A stretch of DNA of 64,000 nt, from positions 557,186 to 621,185 of the forward strand of contig JBBHKE010000893.1 in NCBI GenBank assembly GCA_037447655.1. The letters are read 5' to 3'. The stretch is from Zygnema cylindricum. Its lineage: Eukaryota > Streptophyta > Zygnematophyceae > Zygnematales > Zygnemataceae. Below, in pieces: positions 10,901 through 22,637 of the stretch. Position 1 is the first letter of the stretch. The number at the start of each line of letters is the position of its first letter. Under the pieces are notes generated by a model. The model saw only the letters and a program-made list of their open reading frames with translations. It had not been told where the DNA came from and did no database searches. The translations under genes and the position numbers were made by a program.

Positions 10901-13396
10901 TGCAAAGAAAGACGGTCGAGACAGAAAACGAAGCAAATGGGACAAAGTAGAAGGAGACAGTGGACGAGCTCCTGGAGGCAAGAGTGCTCAGGATGTACTG
11001 GCTGCAGCTAAAGCCCATGCAGCGACAATTGGAGCAGGAACTAATGTATTTTCAGGATCCAGACCACCCACTGTGTAAGTGTTTTCAGATTATGCTGGTT
11101 ATGCTCCTGCTCCTCTCGTTTCTGTTTCATATCTTGACGTGTCTCTCACTGGCTATCTAGTTCCAAAGTTTGCTTCAATTCGCATCTTTTTCACCTTTTT
11201 TTTGTTTTTACCAGCACCTACGCTGAAGTGACGTCATAATAAGGTTCCGAGCACATCACCTTCGGTCAATATGGAAGATGTGATGTTACGTTGTTTGTTC
11301 CTTGCAGGCATTCTGTTTTCACCTTTCAGACCTATTTTTCTTTTCTTTGATTTTATGCACTTTTTTTTGTTCTTTAACTCCTGGAAGGATTTTTTGGGCG
11401 TCATATGTGTCTTATTGTTCATTTCCTCGGCGGCAATTATTTTAGGGTATATAGACTTAATATCTTTTTTTTTCCCCCTCCTGGAAGGGTTTCTTTGGCT
11501 GTCATAATTTTTAGGGTTTTCCAGATTGGCTGTGATGAATCCAAGTAAAACATTTTCTTTTACAAACTAGTTGTGCGCGCAAAATTTCTGTGTCGTGCTT
11601 TTTATTTTTGTCAAAGCTTCTCAGCCTCCTCGTTATCATCTCTTGGTTGAAGGTGATGTCACAAAAGACATTAGTGTGGTTCGGTGGTTGGTTAACATGG
11701 CGTTTTTTGCAAACATGTACTTCACAATCTTGACCGAGTCTAATCCAAGTACATTGTACTTCGTCATCGCTTGTCATTTTGTACAAAAGTTTAATAACCT
11801 ATTTTTCTGTCACGACGTTTCAAAGAGCCTCTTTGAAACAACCTGGGAAATGTTTGGGTTTAACAGTTCCTTAGCACGGAGTGTAGTGGTGCCGTGACAT
11901 GTTGGTGATGTTGTATTTTGTACGGTCACTGTTATGTGACGCTATGTAGTCAAAAAACGAGTAAAAACGGGTTTAATTACCCAGCCATGTATTAACCACC
12001 ACAGGTGGGAACACCGCTACTATCACAGTGTAATGCCAAGCTGGTGAAATTTTCACGAGTGTATTTCTGCGCTGTGTAGACACAGCAATCAATAACCTAG
12101 TCCAGTATCTTGTTTAAACCATCAAAGTTTTTTCCATATGCTAAAGCTACACTAGTTGAAGTTAGTTTGAATGTTACTTCTTGCATTTCACAGGGTCTTA
12201 TATAAATCCCATGGGCTATTGGACTCCTGCAGCTGGACTTCCAAGCCATTAGATTAGCTTAAAGTCACTAGTTCCCACACATTTATTTGTGGACATCGTT
12301 TTTATCCTCTGATTTGTATCAGAGATTGACAGTTAAAGATATTTTCATTTTTTGTAACAGGTTTTATGGCTTGCAAGGTTCCCAATTTACTTTTTCTTAG
12401 CCTCTGTTTATTTTTTGTTGACTTGCAGCTGGTTTGTACTCCTGAACTCGTAAAGATGTTCTAAACTACAGTCTGAAAATCATAACCGTGAGGTTTAGTT
12501 CTGAGATTGTTATATTTTGTATTTTATTTTTTGCAGTATTACTTGTGGTTACGTTGTGTGGTGTTTGCTGTATCAAGCATAGAACAAAGTGTATGTACTG
12601 TACAAAATTCATTTTGAACAGCACAAAGTTCATTTCGTACAGTACGAAGTTCATTTCGTACAGTATGAAGTACATACTTTATTGTATAGTCAAGATACCA
12701 ATTTTGGCACGATAGAATTTACTTGTCATTTCTGGTCATCCTGGCTCATCAGTCCTGCCATAAATCACCAAAAAGTTTAACATTTTTAAATTTTTGAGAA
12801 CCGCAGGCTATAACTCCAACTCAAACTGACGTCACATAGAAAAAGGCCTTAAATTTGGTAAATTGTGTGACATATGGTAGTGTCATGTTAGCGTGGTTTT
12901 TCTTTTAGTATGTGCCTCAGTTTAAGGTATGAACCGTCTACTTACTAAGTCAATAGTTTGTACAGAGTAGGTACAGTTCTATCGTACTTTTGTTCTATGG
13001 TATCGAGTAGGGAACCAATCAATTAATTTTCTTATCAATTTTCTATTTTATCGCACCTTGGGCAGTTGGTACTCTCATTGACCTTAGTTTCTTTTGTTTT
13101 GCAACAATAGCGTGCTAGTTCATTTAAGAATTTAGTTAGTTTTTTTTATATTTTTTTTTCTTGTGAGGCCCTCGATTCGCTTCCAGACGGTGAGAATATT
13201 CTTTGTATACTTATATAATGTATATATGCATGTATATGCTTTATATCTATGCTTATGTTTTTTTTTTCCTCTCCTCTTTTTTTTTTTTTGTTATGTACTT
13301 TGTTTAATTTGCAGGCAAAGCAAATTGAAGGATAGCGACGGAGATGGAAAGGGAAGAATGAGAGAAAAAGGGGGAAAGCCGAGCTCAAAAGTGTAG
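4981..13396 (+). CDS. SAP30-binding protein / HCNGP-family nuclear regulator, seven exons
   Basis: Exons: 4981-5226, 6014-6068, 8890-9209, 9878-10082, 10443-10580, 10789-11074, 13315-13396; all introns are GT-AG and phases agree, giving 443 residues. The N-terminus (MAEKRKAESIAALFIYNDDD) is acidic, as in this family. The HCNGP core is encoded by exons 3-4: the PPPPTEKCSEELQ motif, then GYKNPDFMQQAVEH, GIDEIGS and the YDPRGVDRSDYYDHL motif. Exon 5 is a basic helix rich in R, E, K and Q; exon 6 has an Ala-rich run and KRSKWDKVEGD. Animal SAP30BP binds the SAP30 corepressor and also acts in splicing of short introns; the plant role is inferred. The 3' end is the uncertain part: the frame would also stop at 11076-11078, but a consensus donor GTAAGT at 11075 joins in phase to the last exon behind a strong acceptor. 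Introns hold several MITEs. Confidence 0.88.
5270..5545. repeat. Degenerate AAGTATA/TATAAG simple repeat in intron 1
   Basis: The stretch is built almost wholly from variants of TAAGTATAAGTG and AAGGTATAAGG. It is intronic in the SAP30BP-like gene and has no coding meaning. Confidence 0.8.
5775..5899. mobile_element. Short MITE (125 bp) in intron 1
   Basis: Inverted ends CGCTGTTACTGGCGGTACTG and its imperfect inverse near 5876-5899 (CCAGTAATGCCAGTAACAGTG) are flanked by TA on both sides (5773-5774, 5900-5901). The interior is too small to code. It is a different family from the CACCG-type elements but uses the same TA target. Confidence 0.65.
6262..6376. repeat. G/A-rich simple repeat in intron 2
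   Basis: Runs of GGGAGAGAGAG, G10 and GGGAGGGGGAGG. Intronic low-complexity purine tract on the plus strand. Confidence 0.9.
6838..7030. mobile_element. CACTGCCCAT-family MITE (193 bp) in intron 2
   Basis: Ends CACTGCCCATTGTTATTAGTG and CTAGTAGTGATGGGCAGTG are inverted repeats flanked by TA (6836-6837, 7031-7032). Related to 8157-8325 and probably to 7301-7498 in the same intron. Confidence 0.75.
7301..7498. mobile_element. Probable decayed CACTGCCCAT-family MITE in intron 2
   Basis: The left end CCACTGCCCATGGCTATTAG resembles the neighbouring elements; the right end TTAATAGCGAAGGTTAGTG is a poor inverse. Both are next to TA. Length is that of the family. Confidence 0.45.
8157..8325. mobile_element. 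CACTGCCCAT-family MITE (169 bp) in intron 2
   Basis: Ends CACCGCCCATCACTATTTGTG and ATGCTCTGGGCAGTG, flanked by TA (8155-8156, 8326-8327). Interior short and non-coding. Confidence 0.65.
8742..8812. repeat. (CCCT)n pyrimidine tract before exon 3
   Basis: About 70 bases of CCCT/CTCC repeats, 80 bases upstream of the exon 3 acceptor of the SAP30BP-like gene. Could add to a polypyrimidine tract, but the proximal acceptor context is already normal. Confidence 0.9.
12584..12680. repeat. Degenerate 21-bp tandem repeat in intron 6
   Basis: Three to four variants of AAGTTCATTTCGTACAGTA in a row. Each unit contains a GTAC-centred partial palindrome. Lies in the last intron of the SAP30BP-like gene. 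Confidence 0.7.
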
Positions 13397-13650
13397 CTAT
13401 TTTTTTTTTTGCTGTAACTTCTGAACGTAAGAGGATGCAGTTTTATCGTGGTAGATTTTTTAGTTCGGCAATATAAGTTTTTGACATGTTTTTCTTGTAA
13501 AATGTCAAGGAAAAGCATGTTTTCTGTGGGGTGGACTGCTCTATATGTCTCTCTTGTCACCTTTTGTCAAAAAAGTTAACACCGTCGTGACCGTGATTAG
13601 GGAGGAATGGTTTACTGTCAAGTTAACAGTACTCGGGTTTCGTTAAGGGC

Positions 13651-13760
13651 ATTTTTCTTCAATTTTCTTCAATTTTCTTCATTCTTCTTCATTTTTCTTC
13701 ATTTTTCTTCATTTTTCTTCATTTTTCTTCATTCTTCTTCATTTTTCTTCATTTTTCTTC
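13651..13760. repeat. 10-bp minisatellite, (ATTTTTCTTC)11
   Basis: Eleven consecutive 10-bp units with only single-base variants, 250 bp downstream of the SAP30BP-like stop codon. Confidence 0.95.
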
Positions 13761-14579
13761 CTCGGAGTTGTTGTTGACACTTGGTCTTCTAAAGCAGGTG
13801 CTTAGGAGCGTTGTATGTATACTTGCCATTTTTTGTTGTTTTCTAATATGTCTCAACGGTAATTTGCATGTATTTTTCAACAAAGAGAATTGTGGTTGAT
13901 AATGCACAGTTGTGGCACATTATTGGGCTGTCAGCTGACTCTATTAGGTCAAAGCTGGTGTTGTTATCTTGCATCATTCTGCAACACTTTATAATGACCT
14001 TTATGTGTTATGTCTCTCGCAGTAAGTTTGCTTGGCATATTATTTTCTCACAAAAATTGCTCATATTACATGGCTAAATGTTTTACACAATAAAATTGTG
14101 TTATTTATTCCCATCGAAAAAAAGTGTGCATACTTTATTCCGCAAATCACAACTCGTCTGAGTTACTCGTCACAGACACATTGTTTAATATGGCCGAAAC
14201 TAAAAAAAAATGTGCCTGAGACAATTGAAGTAGTGGCTTTTTGTTTAAGCAGGGCTCGAAACATCTAAACTGAGACATCTAAACAGCTCAGTGAGCAGTG
14301 CAATTGTCAGCTCTATAGCCTGTTGCCTTTTCAGTAAACTTAATTGGTATACATTTCCATGCTCACTTTTTGTCATAGAACTACAGGTCATCCTGTTTCT
14401 GTTGTGTCTGCAGTGTGAGGCAACTTCATTGGTAGTAGCACAAGTACTTCCTCTCTATTTCCACCTTAAATACGTTGTCGTGGCATACCTCGTTTGGAGA
14501 ACTGTAGCAAAGCTTGGTGGTTTTTTTTTTGTGATACCATTTACCATGGACCATATCATTACCTTAGTCGTGTTGTTAG
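13761..14579. other. Intergenic, no gene seen
   Basis: AT-rich DNA downstream of the SAP30BP-like gene, probably including its 3' end. No conserved protein, RNA gene or repeat was recognised here. Confidence 0.6.
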
Positions 14580-15010
14580 TAGTGTTGTGTATCGGCAAGA
14601 AACTTATCGCGACAAAACCGATACCGATAGTTATCGGTTATCGAACGATGTATCGCTCCGAGACCAACAAATTCCTTATCGGCGATAAGTAGAAAAAAAT
14701 ATAGTACGCTATATAATACTACTTTATAATATATTGTATTATATTACTGACTGTATGTAGCGTGGCATGCCACGTATGACAATTTGTTCCGTACTCTGTA
14801 TAACGGGAACTATCTGTGTAACCGTACAATAATCGCCGATAGTTATCAGGTACCAGTGTTATCGCGATAAAAATCCGATATTATCGGTTTTCGGCTTTTT
14901 ATCGCGATAACACCGATACCGATGTATTGTGCCAATATATATCGATTATCAGTAAGCCAAAAAAAGGGACATATCCGTTACCGGCAAAACCTTACCAATA
15001 CACAACACTA
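14580..15010. mobile_element. hAT-like MITE (431 bp)
   Basis: Inverted ends TAGTGTTGTGTATCGGCAAG and CTTACCAATACACAACACTA, flanked by an exact 8-bp duplication GTTGTTAG (14572-14579 and 15011-15018). An 8-bp duplication and TAGNGTTG-type ends are hAT hallmarks. The interior has many ATCGCGATA / TATCGG repeats. A decayed relative is at 34609-35008. Confidence 0.88.
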
Positions 15011-15533
15011 GTTGTTAGTTATCCAGACTGTTCTTAAGGTGGAATATAAAGAAGAGATAGGTAAACATCCTGAAGAAGGAACTGGCCGATTGTCATTTCC
15101 TATGAATGTACTTGCCTAGGATATCGTGGTGTGATTAATTGATTATATGGTCCACTAGGTCACTGTCCATCTAAAACCCTTCCAAATTGTTATTCTTAGG
15201 TTAGTACTCTCTTTTTCTGAGTCTGAAAAGGTTCATTTATTTCCTCCCTCTTAGTGCCACACATTGACATTAAGTCAAGGATCCATTAAGATGATATATT
15301 TTCCTCAAAGATGTTTAATCGTATAATTACAAAAGAACAAAAAAAGTTTTATTTTGAGAGATGTTTGAATATATTTCGTAAGTCTTTTTTTTCGGTCTTT
15401 CGTTTAAAGTCTTGTGTTCTATTGGTTTGCTATGAATTCCTTAGAGAGTAAATACTATCGTTTTTCTAAGGCACTGATGACGGCTGACGACTAATAATTC
15501 CTTCTCGTGTGTAGGATAATTAATTATTAATTA
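15011..15533. other. Intergenic, no gene seen
   Basis: AT-rich spacer between two MITEs. I see no coding or RNA feature in it. Confidence 0.6.
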
Positions 15534-16135
15534 CACCGCGAATCGTAATTAGAGTAAATTGCTCTAATTCGGTCGCTCGAAATTTCGACTCTATCACATC
15601 AAATAGAGTAATCGATTCTAATTTTTTCATTATTCTAATTTAGGTGAGGTTTAATTAGCGTAAAAATTTATAATATAGGTTATTTTTAAATAGGTTGGAG
15701 TGCAGAGGACGTCTGACCGTGTAAAATTGTACTTTTATAAGTAAAAGGTACAAATAATGATTTAATAGAATCGCGCTCGCACGTGAAATCGCACTAAACA
15801 AAAAAATCAATCACATCGAAAAAAAGCCGTTCACATAACTCTCGTCCGTCGACAGCTTCGTCGTCAGTGTGAACATTAACTGACATTCAATGCGACAAAT
15901 ATTATTAGCGTCATAATGACGTCAGTACTATACCGGACAGACACATTTTGTACATATACGTAATTTAGTGTTCATAATTATCGCCGACATAACCCAATAT
16001 AGAATAACTAAATAAATTAGAGTAAACTTCATAGTTAGAAAAGCTCTATCACATAAATTAGCGTCAATTACTCTAATTGTTTTTTTTTGTTTTTTTACTC
16101 TAATTTTTTCATTACTCTAATTACGATTCGCGGTG
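15534..16135. mobile_element. Family A TA-targeting MITE (602 bp) upstream of eIF2-beta
   Basis: Ends CACCGCGAATCGTAATTAG and CTAATTACGATTCGCGGTG are near-perfect inverse copies, with TA at 15532-15533 and 16136-16137. The interior matches 1250-1746, 22165-22637 and the reverse of 40537-41676. It ends about 530 bp before the eIF2-beta start. Confidence 0.9.
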
Positions 16136-16668
16136 TACTGTTGAATCCAGTTTTCTGCTTTCAAATGCTATAGGCGTCTTTTTGTCTTTCTGCAGTTTCG
16201 CACGAAACTGCACGGAAGTATAAAGTTCTCGCACGTTTCGGGGGATTCGCATCCGAAGTTTCGACATTTTGTTCATACTTCATAGGTGATACCGTGATAG
16301 AATAAAATACTAAAAATAGGCATTATACTGTATACGGTATTACGGTACGGTCAAATCACGGCGTCCTATTCGTCGTGCTAAACAGTAAACACATTCAACC
16401 AACGCTATCAGAATCTATTATACGGACGCAAAGATCGCCAGGTGCGCTCTTGAATTTCAAACGAAGGGTTCAGCTGAAGCTACATAGTCTTTGCCATGAA
16501 CTTGACCTATTTTTTTGTTTCAGTAAAGTAAGCAAACTGCCGCGGCATTTTTGAATCACCATTGGAGCGAAGTTTCTTACCTTGGAAAGTAGTGGGAAAA
16601 TCCTCTTGTTTCATTCTTAAGTTTAAAAGAAACATATTTTATTTTCTGGTTTAGAAGTTGATATCGAA
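16136..16668 (+). promoter_or_regulatory. Presumed promoter and 5' leader of eIF2-beta
   Basis: The interval between the MITE and the ATG. It contains an inverted repeat TGCAGTTTCG-CA-CGAAACTGCA at about 16191-16212 and a second TTTCG-rich stretch just after. No TATA box is convincing. Assigned by position only. Confidence 0.3.
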
Positions 16669-19600
16669 ATGGCTGAGCCTGAAGCAGAAGTAGGCGTCGA
16701 TGTAAAGGAGGAAGTAAGCAAGGATCAGGTAAGCTTTTATTTCTGAGCGACAGTTTTTCCTTTTGTAACCTTTTTAAATTTTTATATTTCTTCGTTAAAC
16801 CTGAAAAATGTTTATTTTCTTTATTTCAGCATGGAGTAGGCCTCACTGCGTCAATTGCTTATCATTCTGGTGTTTTTCTTTGCAGGTCGGTACGTTTGAT
16901 CCAACAAGGAAAAAAAAGAAGAAGAAGGTTAGAGTTCTGGAAGGGGAGGAGCCTGAGGCAGCTAAAGCTTCTGAAAAGCCGGAGGAACTGCCTGGTATGC
17001 TCCCAATTATCTGGATTTGGTTTCATTTGTGAATTGCCCTTTGACGTTTTTATTACCTTTTCTTTGCTCTTTTATTGCATTAAAAGTCAAAGCATTCCAC
17101 TGTCGCCCTGCACTTTCTGAAGCAAGTGTACTTCGTTAGGGCTCTGCAAGACATGGAAGTTATGGTAAAAGCTTACAACAAATCAAAAAATAAAATTAGG
17201 CGGTCTTGCTTTATTCGTAAGGCTTAGCAGCTAGACCGACCATTGAAGAAGATTGAAAAGTGAACTTGAGCAAGAAACTTAATGATGAGAACATTGACGT
17301 AGTTGTACTGACTGGCTAAACAAATTCCGTCCATTTTTTCCCGTTTGTTCAGTACCTGACGTGAGCGTTTCAGATCCATTGTTTACGGGCTCGAAGAAAC
17401 CCAAAAAGAAACCTGTGAGTGGGCAGCAGCTTTTTCCTTGTGTCTGTAGTTTTTAATTTCGCTGTTTTCTTACTGTGTAGTTCCTTTGTTTTTGGTATTT
17501 TCCTACTCAATAATTTGAGTATTGTTTTCTGATGGTTTCTTGTATGCTGAATCGCAAATCTTGTCATGTGTTATTTACGGTTCAAATTTTATGAACTCAA
17601 AAAAAAAATCATTTCATTTTTTTTTTTTTTTTTGGTGACAGTTGAGTGTATAGATTAGACTGTGTTTTCAAAAAAAAAAAATCTTTCCCTTGCGATGGTC
17701 GTTTGGCCAGGTTGGCGGTGAGGCTGGAAAAGATGAAGGCCCTGGTGATTCTTTGATTGCGGATGATGTCGCGGATACTGAGGCAAATGATGGAGTTCAG
17801 GATGAGGCACCTGAGGAACTGGATGACGGTGCTTTTTCCTTAAAGAATAAGAAGAAGCCGAGAAAGCCGAGACCAGCAGAAGATGAGCTTCCTGTTGAAG
17901 ATAAGCCAGAAGGGGAAGAAGGTACAGAGCTGTTCTGGTGTTGATAGCAATGGTTCTGTTCTGTAACTGTCATCATGTGAGCTTGTTTCTCATTATGAAC
18001 AGTTTCTTTAGCATGGCTTACATTTGTAACCTTGGGTTTCCCTTGCTGTTGATGGCGTCAGTTCCAGAACTTGACGAAGAGGATATTGACGAGGATGATG
18101 ATGAAGAAGCTGAAGGCATTGACTTGACGCCACAATTGCCATGGGAGGGCACCGATCGTGATTACATATATGAGGAGGTTGGTTGTTTTCTTATCGCTTA
18201 TGTTAAAGACTTGTGTATTAACCACTCTAGGTTATCAAATAATCCAGCAAGTTTCATGTCCTTAAATTGATCACCGACAATACCGAGTGCTGTTTTATTT
18301 TATTGTTAGGGCATGGTGCTTCTTTGACAAAATCCACTTACATGTCTTTTCTGAGATTGCTTGTGAACAGTTGCTTGATCGTGTCTTCAACATCCTTCGT
18401 GAAAACAACCCAGAGCTGGCTGGAGAGAAGCGTAGGACTATTATGAGACCTCCCCAGGTCTTACGTGAAGGAACAAAGAAGACTGTGTTTGTTAATTTTA
18501 TGGACCTTTGCAAAACGTAAGACAAACATGATGTGTGATTCAGCTAAGGTGTCTGGCATATGTCAGTTATATTTGTGCTGGTAATAGACACTTGTGATCA
18601 ATGTATCACTTCAACCCCTGCTGATGGTTCTTTCGTAGGTAGAAGTTTTTAATTTTCACGCCTGAAGGAAAAATCCAATGGTTTGAAATGTCTACCACTA
18701 ATGCAATGCGCAGTGTAGTTTTCAAAGTCATACGTCAATTTCTGCTTGTAGCCCTTATGGAAATTTGGCGTTTTGCTTGCAGAATGCACCGACAACCAGA
18801 GCACGTGATGGCTTTTCTTCTAGCTGAGCTTGGAACAAGCGGTTCCCTTGATGGACAGCAACGACTTGTTGTGAAGGGTCGTTTTGCTCCCAAGAATTTT
18901 GAGGGTATCTTGCGTCGATATGTCAGTAAGTTTTTAATCCTTATCTTAGGTAGTGTCAATTCTGTTGTTTATGTCTCGAGTGGAAAACTTTTGAGCTATG
19001 AAACTTTGTAGCAGTCAACTCCTATGGTGATGTTTGTCTGGTTTTGGTTAATATTTTCATACATATTGTTTTTGGTGCTTTGAGGATATGAAGTGCAGAC
19101 AGCTTGTGTTTTTTTAGAAGTTAAATCATCAGATGTTGTACCAATTAGCTGCCAGATCTTTGACTCCTCTCTCGCCTTCCTTCGTCCCCTCTTGCAGATG
19201 AATATGTTATGTGCAGTGGATGCAAGTCTCCGGATACTATTTTATCAAAGGAAAACCGTTTGTTTTTCCTTCGATGTGAGCAGGTAATGACTTCAGTCAT
19301 AACTTGGTTTAGCGGGAGGTTTTAAGCAAAATTTTTTTCAGCTAGTAAGAGGAGATAAAAAGTAAAGTATTCTTTCAAAAACAAAGCACATGAATAGTAA
19401 ACTAGATAAAGGTAAACTAATGTAAACTATTTCGCTAAAACAGCACACACCAATACTAGTCTTGCAACTGTTATGCTATAGATTCTTAGATACAAGAAAA
19501 GGAGTTGATTTAATTTTATTACTCTATATGATAAACGGTCTTCAATTCCTCGAGTTGCTGGCTATGGTGTCCTCTTAATTGTTTTTCCCCTGGATATTTA

Positions 19601-19949
19601 TCAACGATATTGGTGGTGTGAGAAATTTGCAGCAATTGTGTTGTAAAGCGGTTTGGTGTGTGTTAATGTCAGATAGAAATTTGTTAGAAATCTGTTACAA
19701 TTTAGAAAACCTGTTAGAAAATCTGCTAGTAAACCTGTTAGAAAAGCTGTTTAAAACATGCCTCCTTAGTTGGGAGAGTAACAATGTTAAATAAATAACC
19801 ACATCAACAACTACAAGTACAACGATGTCTAACAAGCTTTTGTTTGGCTTTTGTTTGTTTGGTGAATGCAGTGTGGATCCGTTCGTTCTGTGGCGCCCAT
19901 CAAGGCTGGTTTTGTGGCCCGAGTAGGAAGGCGTAAGGCGACTACTTAG
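16669..19949 (+). CDS. eIF2B1/EIF2-beta-like: Translation initiation factor eIF2 subunit beta, nine exons
   Basis: Exons: 16669-16728, 16886-16994, 17353-17414, 17711-17921, 18062-18177, 18371-18516, 18783-18925, 19198-19283, 19872-19949; all GT-AG, phases agree, 336 residues. eIF2-beta is one of three subunits of eIF2, which brings initiator Met-tRNA to the 40S ribosome. The N-terminal half is acidic and has the three lysine boxes that bind eIF5 and eIF2B (about residues 29-34, 71-76, 124-131). The conserved core includes [56 protein letters not shown] and [14 protein letters not shown]. The C2-C2 zinc finger is intact: Cys288, 291, 309, 312 with 17 residues between the pairs. It is longer than Arabidopsis eIF2-beta (268 residues) because of extra acidic sequence between lysine boxes 2 and 3. 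The C-terminal [11 protein letters not shown] tail is plant-like. No disruption is seen. Confidence 0.97.
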
Positions 19950-21828
19950 TGGCTGGTTTCCTTAGTCAGCTTATTAGAGGTCTGTTTTCCAATTAGAGGC
20001 AGATCTGGATTAGGTTGCGGAAAATGGATTATTTTGAGGTCACGTTCGTGGATGACAAAAGACGTGCTTAGAAAGTTATATTGAAAAGTAGGCTTGATAT
20101 GTGAAGGCTGGACTTCGGTGTAGGACCTCCATTTATGAAAAGAAATTATGTTTTGCATGCAGTTATAAATGCCATAGCACACATTTTAATTGGTTTTCAT
20201 GTTTGAATGTGGATAATTGGTACTGAAGTTCGTCTTCGGTTTTCCTTTCCGTTTTTATATGCGAAAAAATCACTGGAGTAGGAGGCATATAATGAAGATG
20301 TTGTTTGCAAATTACATTGCAGTATATACCCACACGAAAATGCTCCATCTTAACTACATTTGCAATGATTCGTTCTTGTGATATGCAAAGTTGTATAATT
20401 AGTATTTGTCAATGACTATTGTTCTCGTATTGTGTTCTGAATACAAAGGTGCTGGTCCTTAAAGTTTGAGTAGTGGATGTGTAAGGGACATAACTGGTTT
20501 TTATGTTTCTACCTTGTATGTTGTCGAGGATGATGTTTTTTTTTGGTATCTGCCTCGTATGGCGTTATGTTTTCCCTTTTGTATGTGGTTGTGGATTATG
20601 TTATGTTTGTACTTTATATGTTTTACCATTATTATTATCTGGTCTTGGATAATGTTATCTATATAAACGCTAGATATTTGTCTTTACCGTGGTGTTGTCG
20701 TGGATGATGTTCACCTTGTATTGAAAACAGAGCATATATGGACTTGGTGCTTTTGAGTATGTGAAAAGCCCTATGCTTGTCATAATGGATATGGTTCCGA
20801 GGACGAGCGAATTATTTTATTCTCAAACTAATGAATGCGTAGCAATATGAGATAATTGAGGTGTAAATGGCCATGATATGATGGCTACATTGCTATAAAT
20901 GTTTAGAAGACATAGGAAGAAATGTTTAGAATGTTGGTCTTAGGTTTGTCCAGTTGAGTGCGGTTCAGATAAAGTTTCCTAGTGGGGAAGCGGAAAGGAA
21001 GGTGGGAGGTGCGAGGGGGGAGGGAGAGTGAAAAGAAAGAGGTCCCCCCCGCCACTCACTTATAACTGGGAATAATTCTACCTCGATTGCAACAATGTTC
21101 TGCTTCCGATTTCCCATTGCTTTGATCTAACTTGGATTTCTTCTAAATCCCTTAGTCCTTATTTGCGTGCGCAAGAAATAGTTGCTTGTTCTGAAAGCTA
21201 GAAATGGGTTGTTTATTGTCCAGTTTTCTTAATGTACCTTTACTTACATGCTCTTCCTTGCACGCACATTGTACCAATAATACTTCATTAACGAAAACTT
21301 GCACATTATTAATGTAGTAACAAATTGATTGGTCCGTAGGCAAAAACAAAACTGAAAATCAAACGCGGGTGGAAGCAAACTAAAAAGGAAGATTGTGCGA
21401 AAATATTGACACACAAGGGCAAGCCAAAGAAAACTCATTGAAAGGACCAACCAGCACAAAAATAACAACAAAATAGCGTTCTCTAAACAAAAAATACCAG
21501 TTTAAAACTGAACATAGCTCTACTGAAAGTAAAGGACAATGAGGGAGGCCAAGCCTAAAATTGAGGGCGACGGTGAATTAAGAAGGCATGAAAGGTTAAG
21601 TGTACTTTAGGAAAAAAAAAAAAAAAGCAAGTACAAAAGGAAGTAGCATTGCTAAAACTGAAAAAGCCACACGGCAAGGGAATAAACAAAAAGGAAAATC
21701 AAGGCAAAAACGACAATATTACGAAAGGATGGCCAGGAAATCGAAAACACCCAAAAAAGCAAAACCCAGCAAGCAAACCATCAAAGGAAAAAATTAACAC
21801 GTATCAAAAAAACCCCCAACATAACTAA
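19950..21828. other. Intergenic downstream of eIF2-beta
   Basis: Includes the presumed 3' end of the eIF2-beta transcript. It is AT-rich, with a G-rich and C-rich simple-sequence patch at 21000-21055. Short open frames are low-complexity, and none resembles a known protein. Confidence 0.55.
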
Positions 21829-21930
21829 GTGTCTACGAAAAGCAACCACGTAAGTCCCCGAATCCCGGAGGAGCACGTGGAGGAAGTTCCGGAACACGCC
21901 GTCGATCCATAACGGCAAGCCAATGTATAG
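21829..21930. repeat. Dispersed repeat fragment, pair of 48945-49040
   Basis: The run TCTACGAAAAGCAACCACG, then a GTAAGTCCCC block, GGAGCACGTGGAGGAAGTTC and GATCCATAACGGCAA recurs with about 15 percent change at 48950-49040. Read on the minus strand, the two copies give related peptides (GTYVVAFRRHLVMLG and GTYGVVFRRYLIELG). The parent element is unknown. Confidence 0.6.
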
Positions 21931-22164
21931 AACTAAGGCCTTCGCGGGATATAAATCAATCAAGCTTTGAGCTAAGTTTTTGTCTTGATAAAAAAAAACC
22001 CGAAAAAAAAACTATCAATAGCCGGAGCGATTATATTTATGCCACTAATGATTTTAGGGTATTTACTATGTATTTATTAACTTGTAATCAGCAAGCCACT
22101 TTACAAAATAATATAATATTTAATGTAAAACAGGAACGCGAAGAATCAGAGGTAAAACATCCTA

Positions 22165-22637
22165 CACTGCGACCACTATTATGTACGCCATTCCGCAACC
22201 CAAATCTCCTATCACCGTAACAGTACATAATTCTAAATTATTCTACTGTATTTAAGGTACTTTTGAATGAGCGTAAATAACTCTAATATAGTGCCGTTTT
22301 AGCTGGCGTGGCGGTCGCTTTGACCGCAAAATTGTACTTTATTAAGTAAAAAAGTACAAATAACGATTTAATACGGGCCGTTATCATGTAACTGCGTTGT
22401 AACAAACCGCGTAGTACAAACATCATAATGACGTGAAACTGTACGTTTTGTCAGATTCTGTACGGATACCTAATTTACAGTAGAGATATTCAGCGCGCCA
22501 AATTAGAGTTATTGATAAATTAGAGTAAACTTCCTCTGGGAAAAAGTTCTATCACATAAATTAGCGTTCATAACTCTAATTTTTTTTATTTTTTTTTTAC
22601 TCTAATTTTTTCTTTACTCTAATTACGATTCGCGGTG
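22165..22637. mobile_element. Family A TA-targeting MITE (473 bp)
   Basis: The right end CTCTAATTACGATTCGCGGTG is typical; the left end CACTGCGACCACTATTATG is diverged. TA flanks both ends (22163-22164, 22638-22639). The interior matches 1250-1746 over most of its length. Confidence 0.78.
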
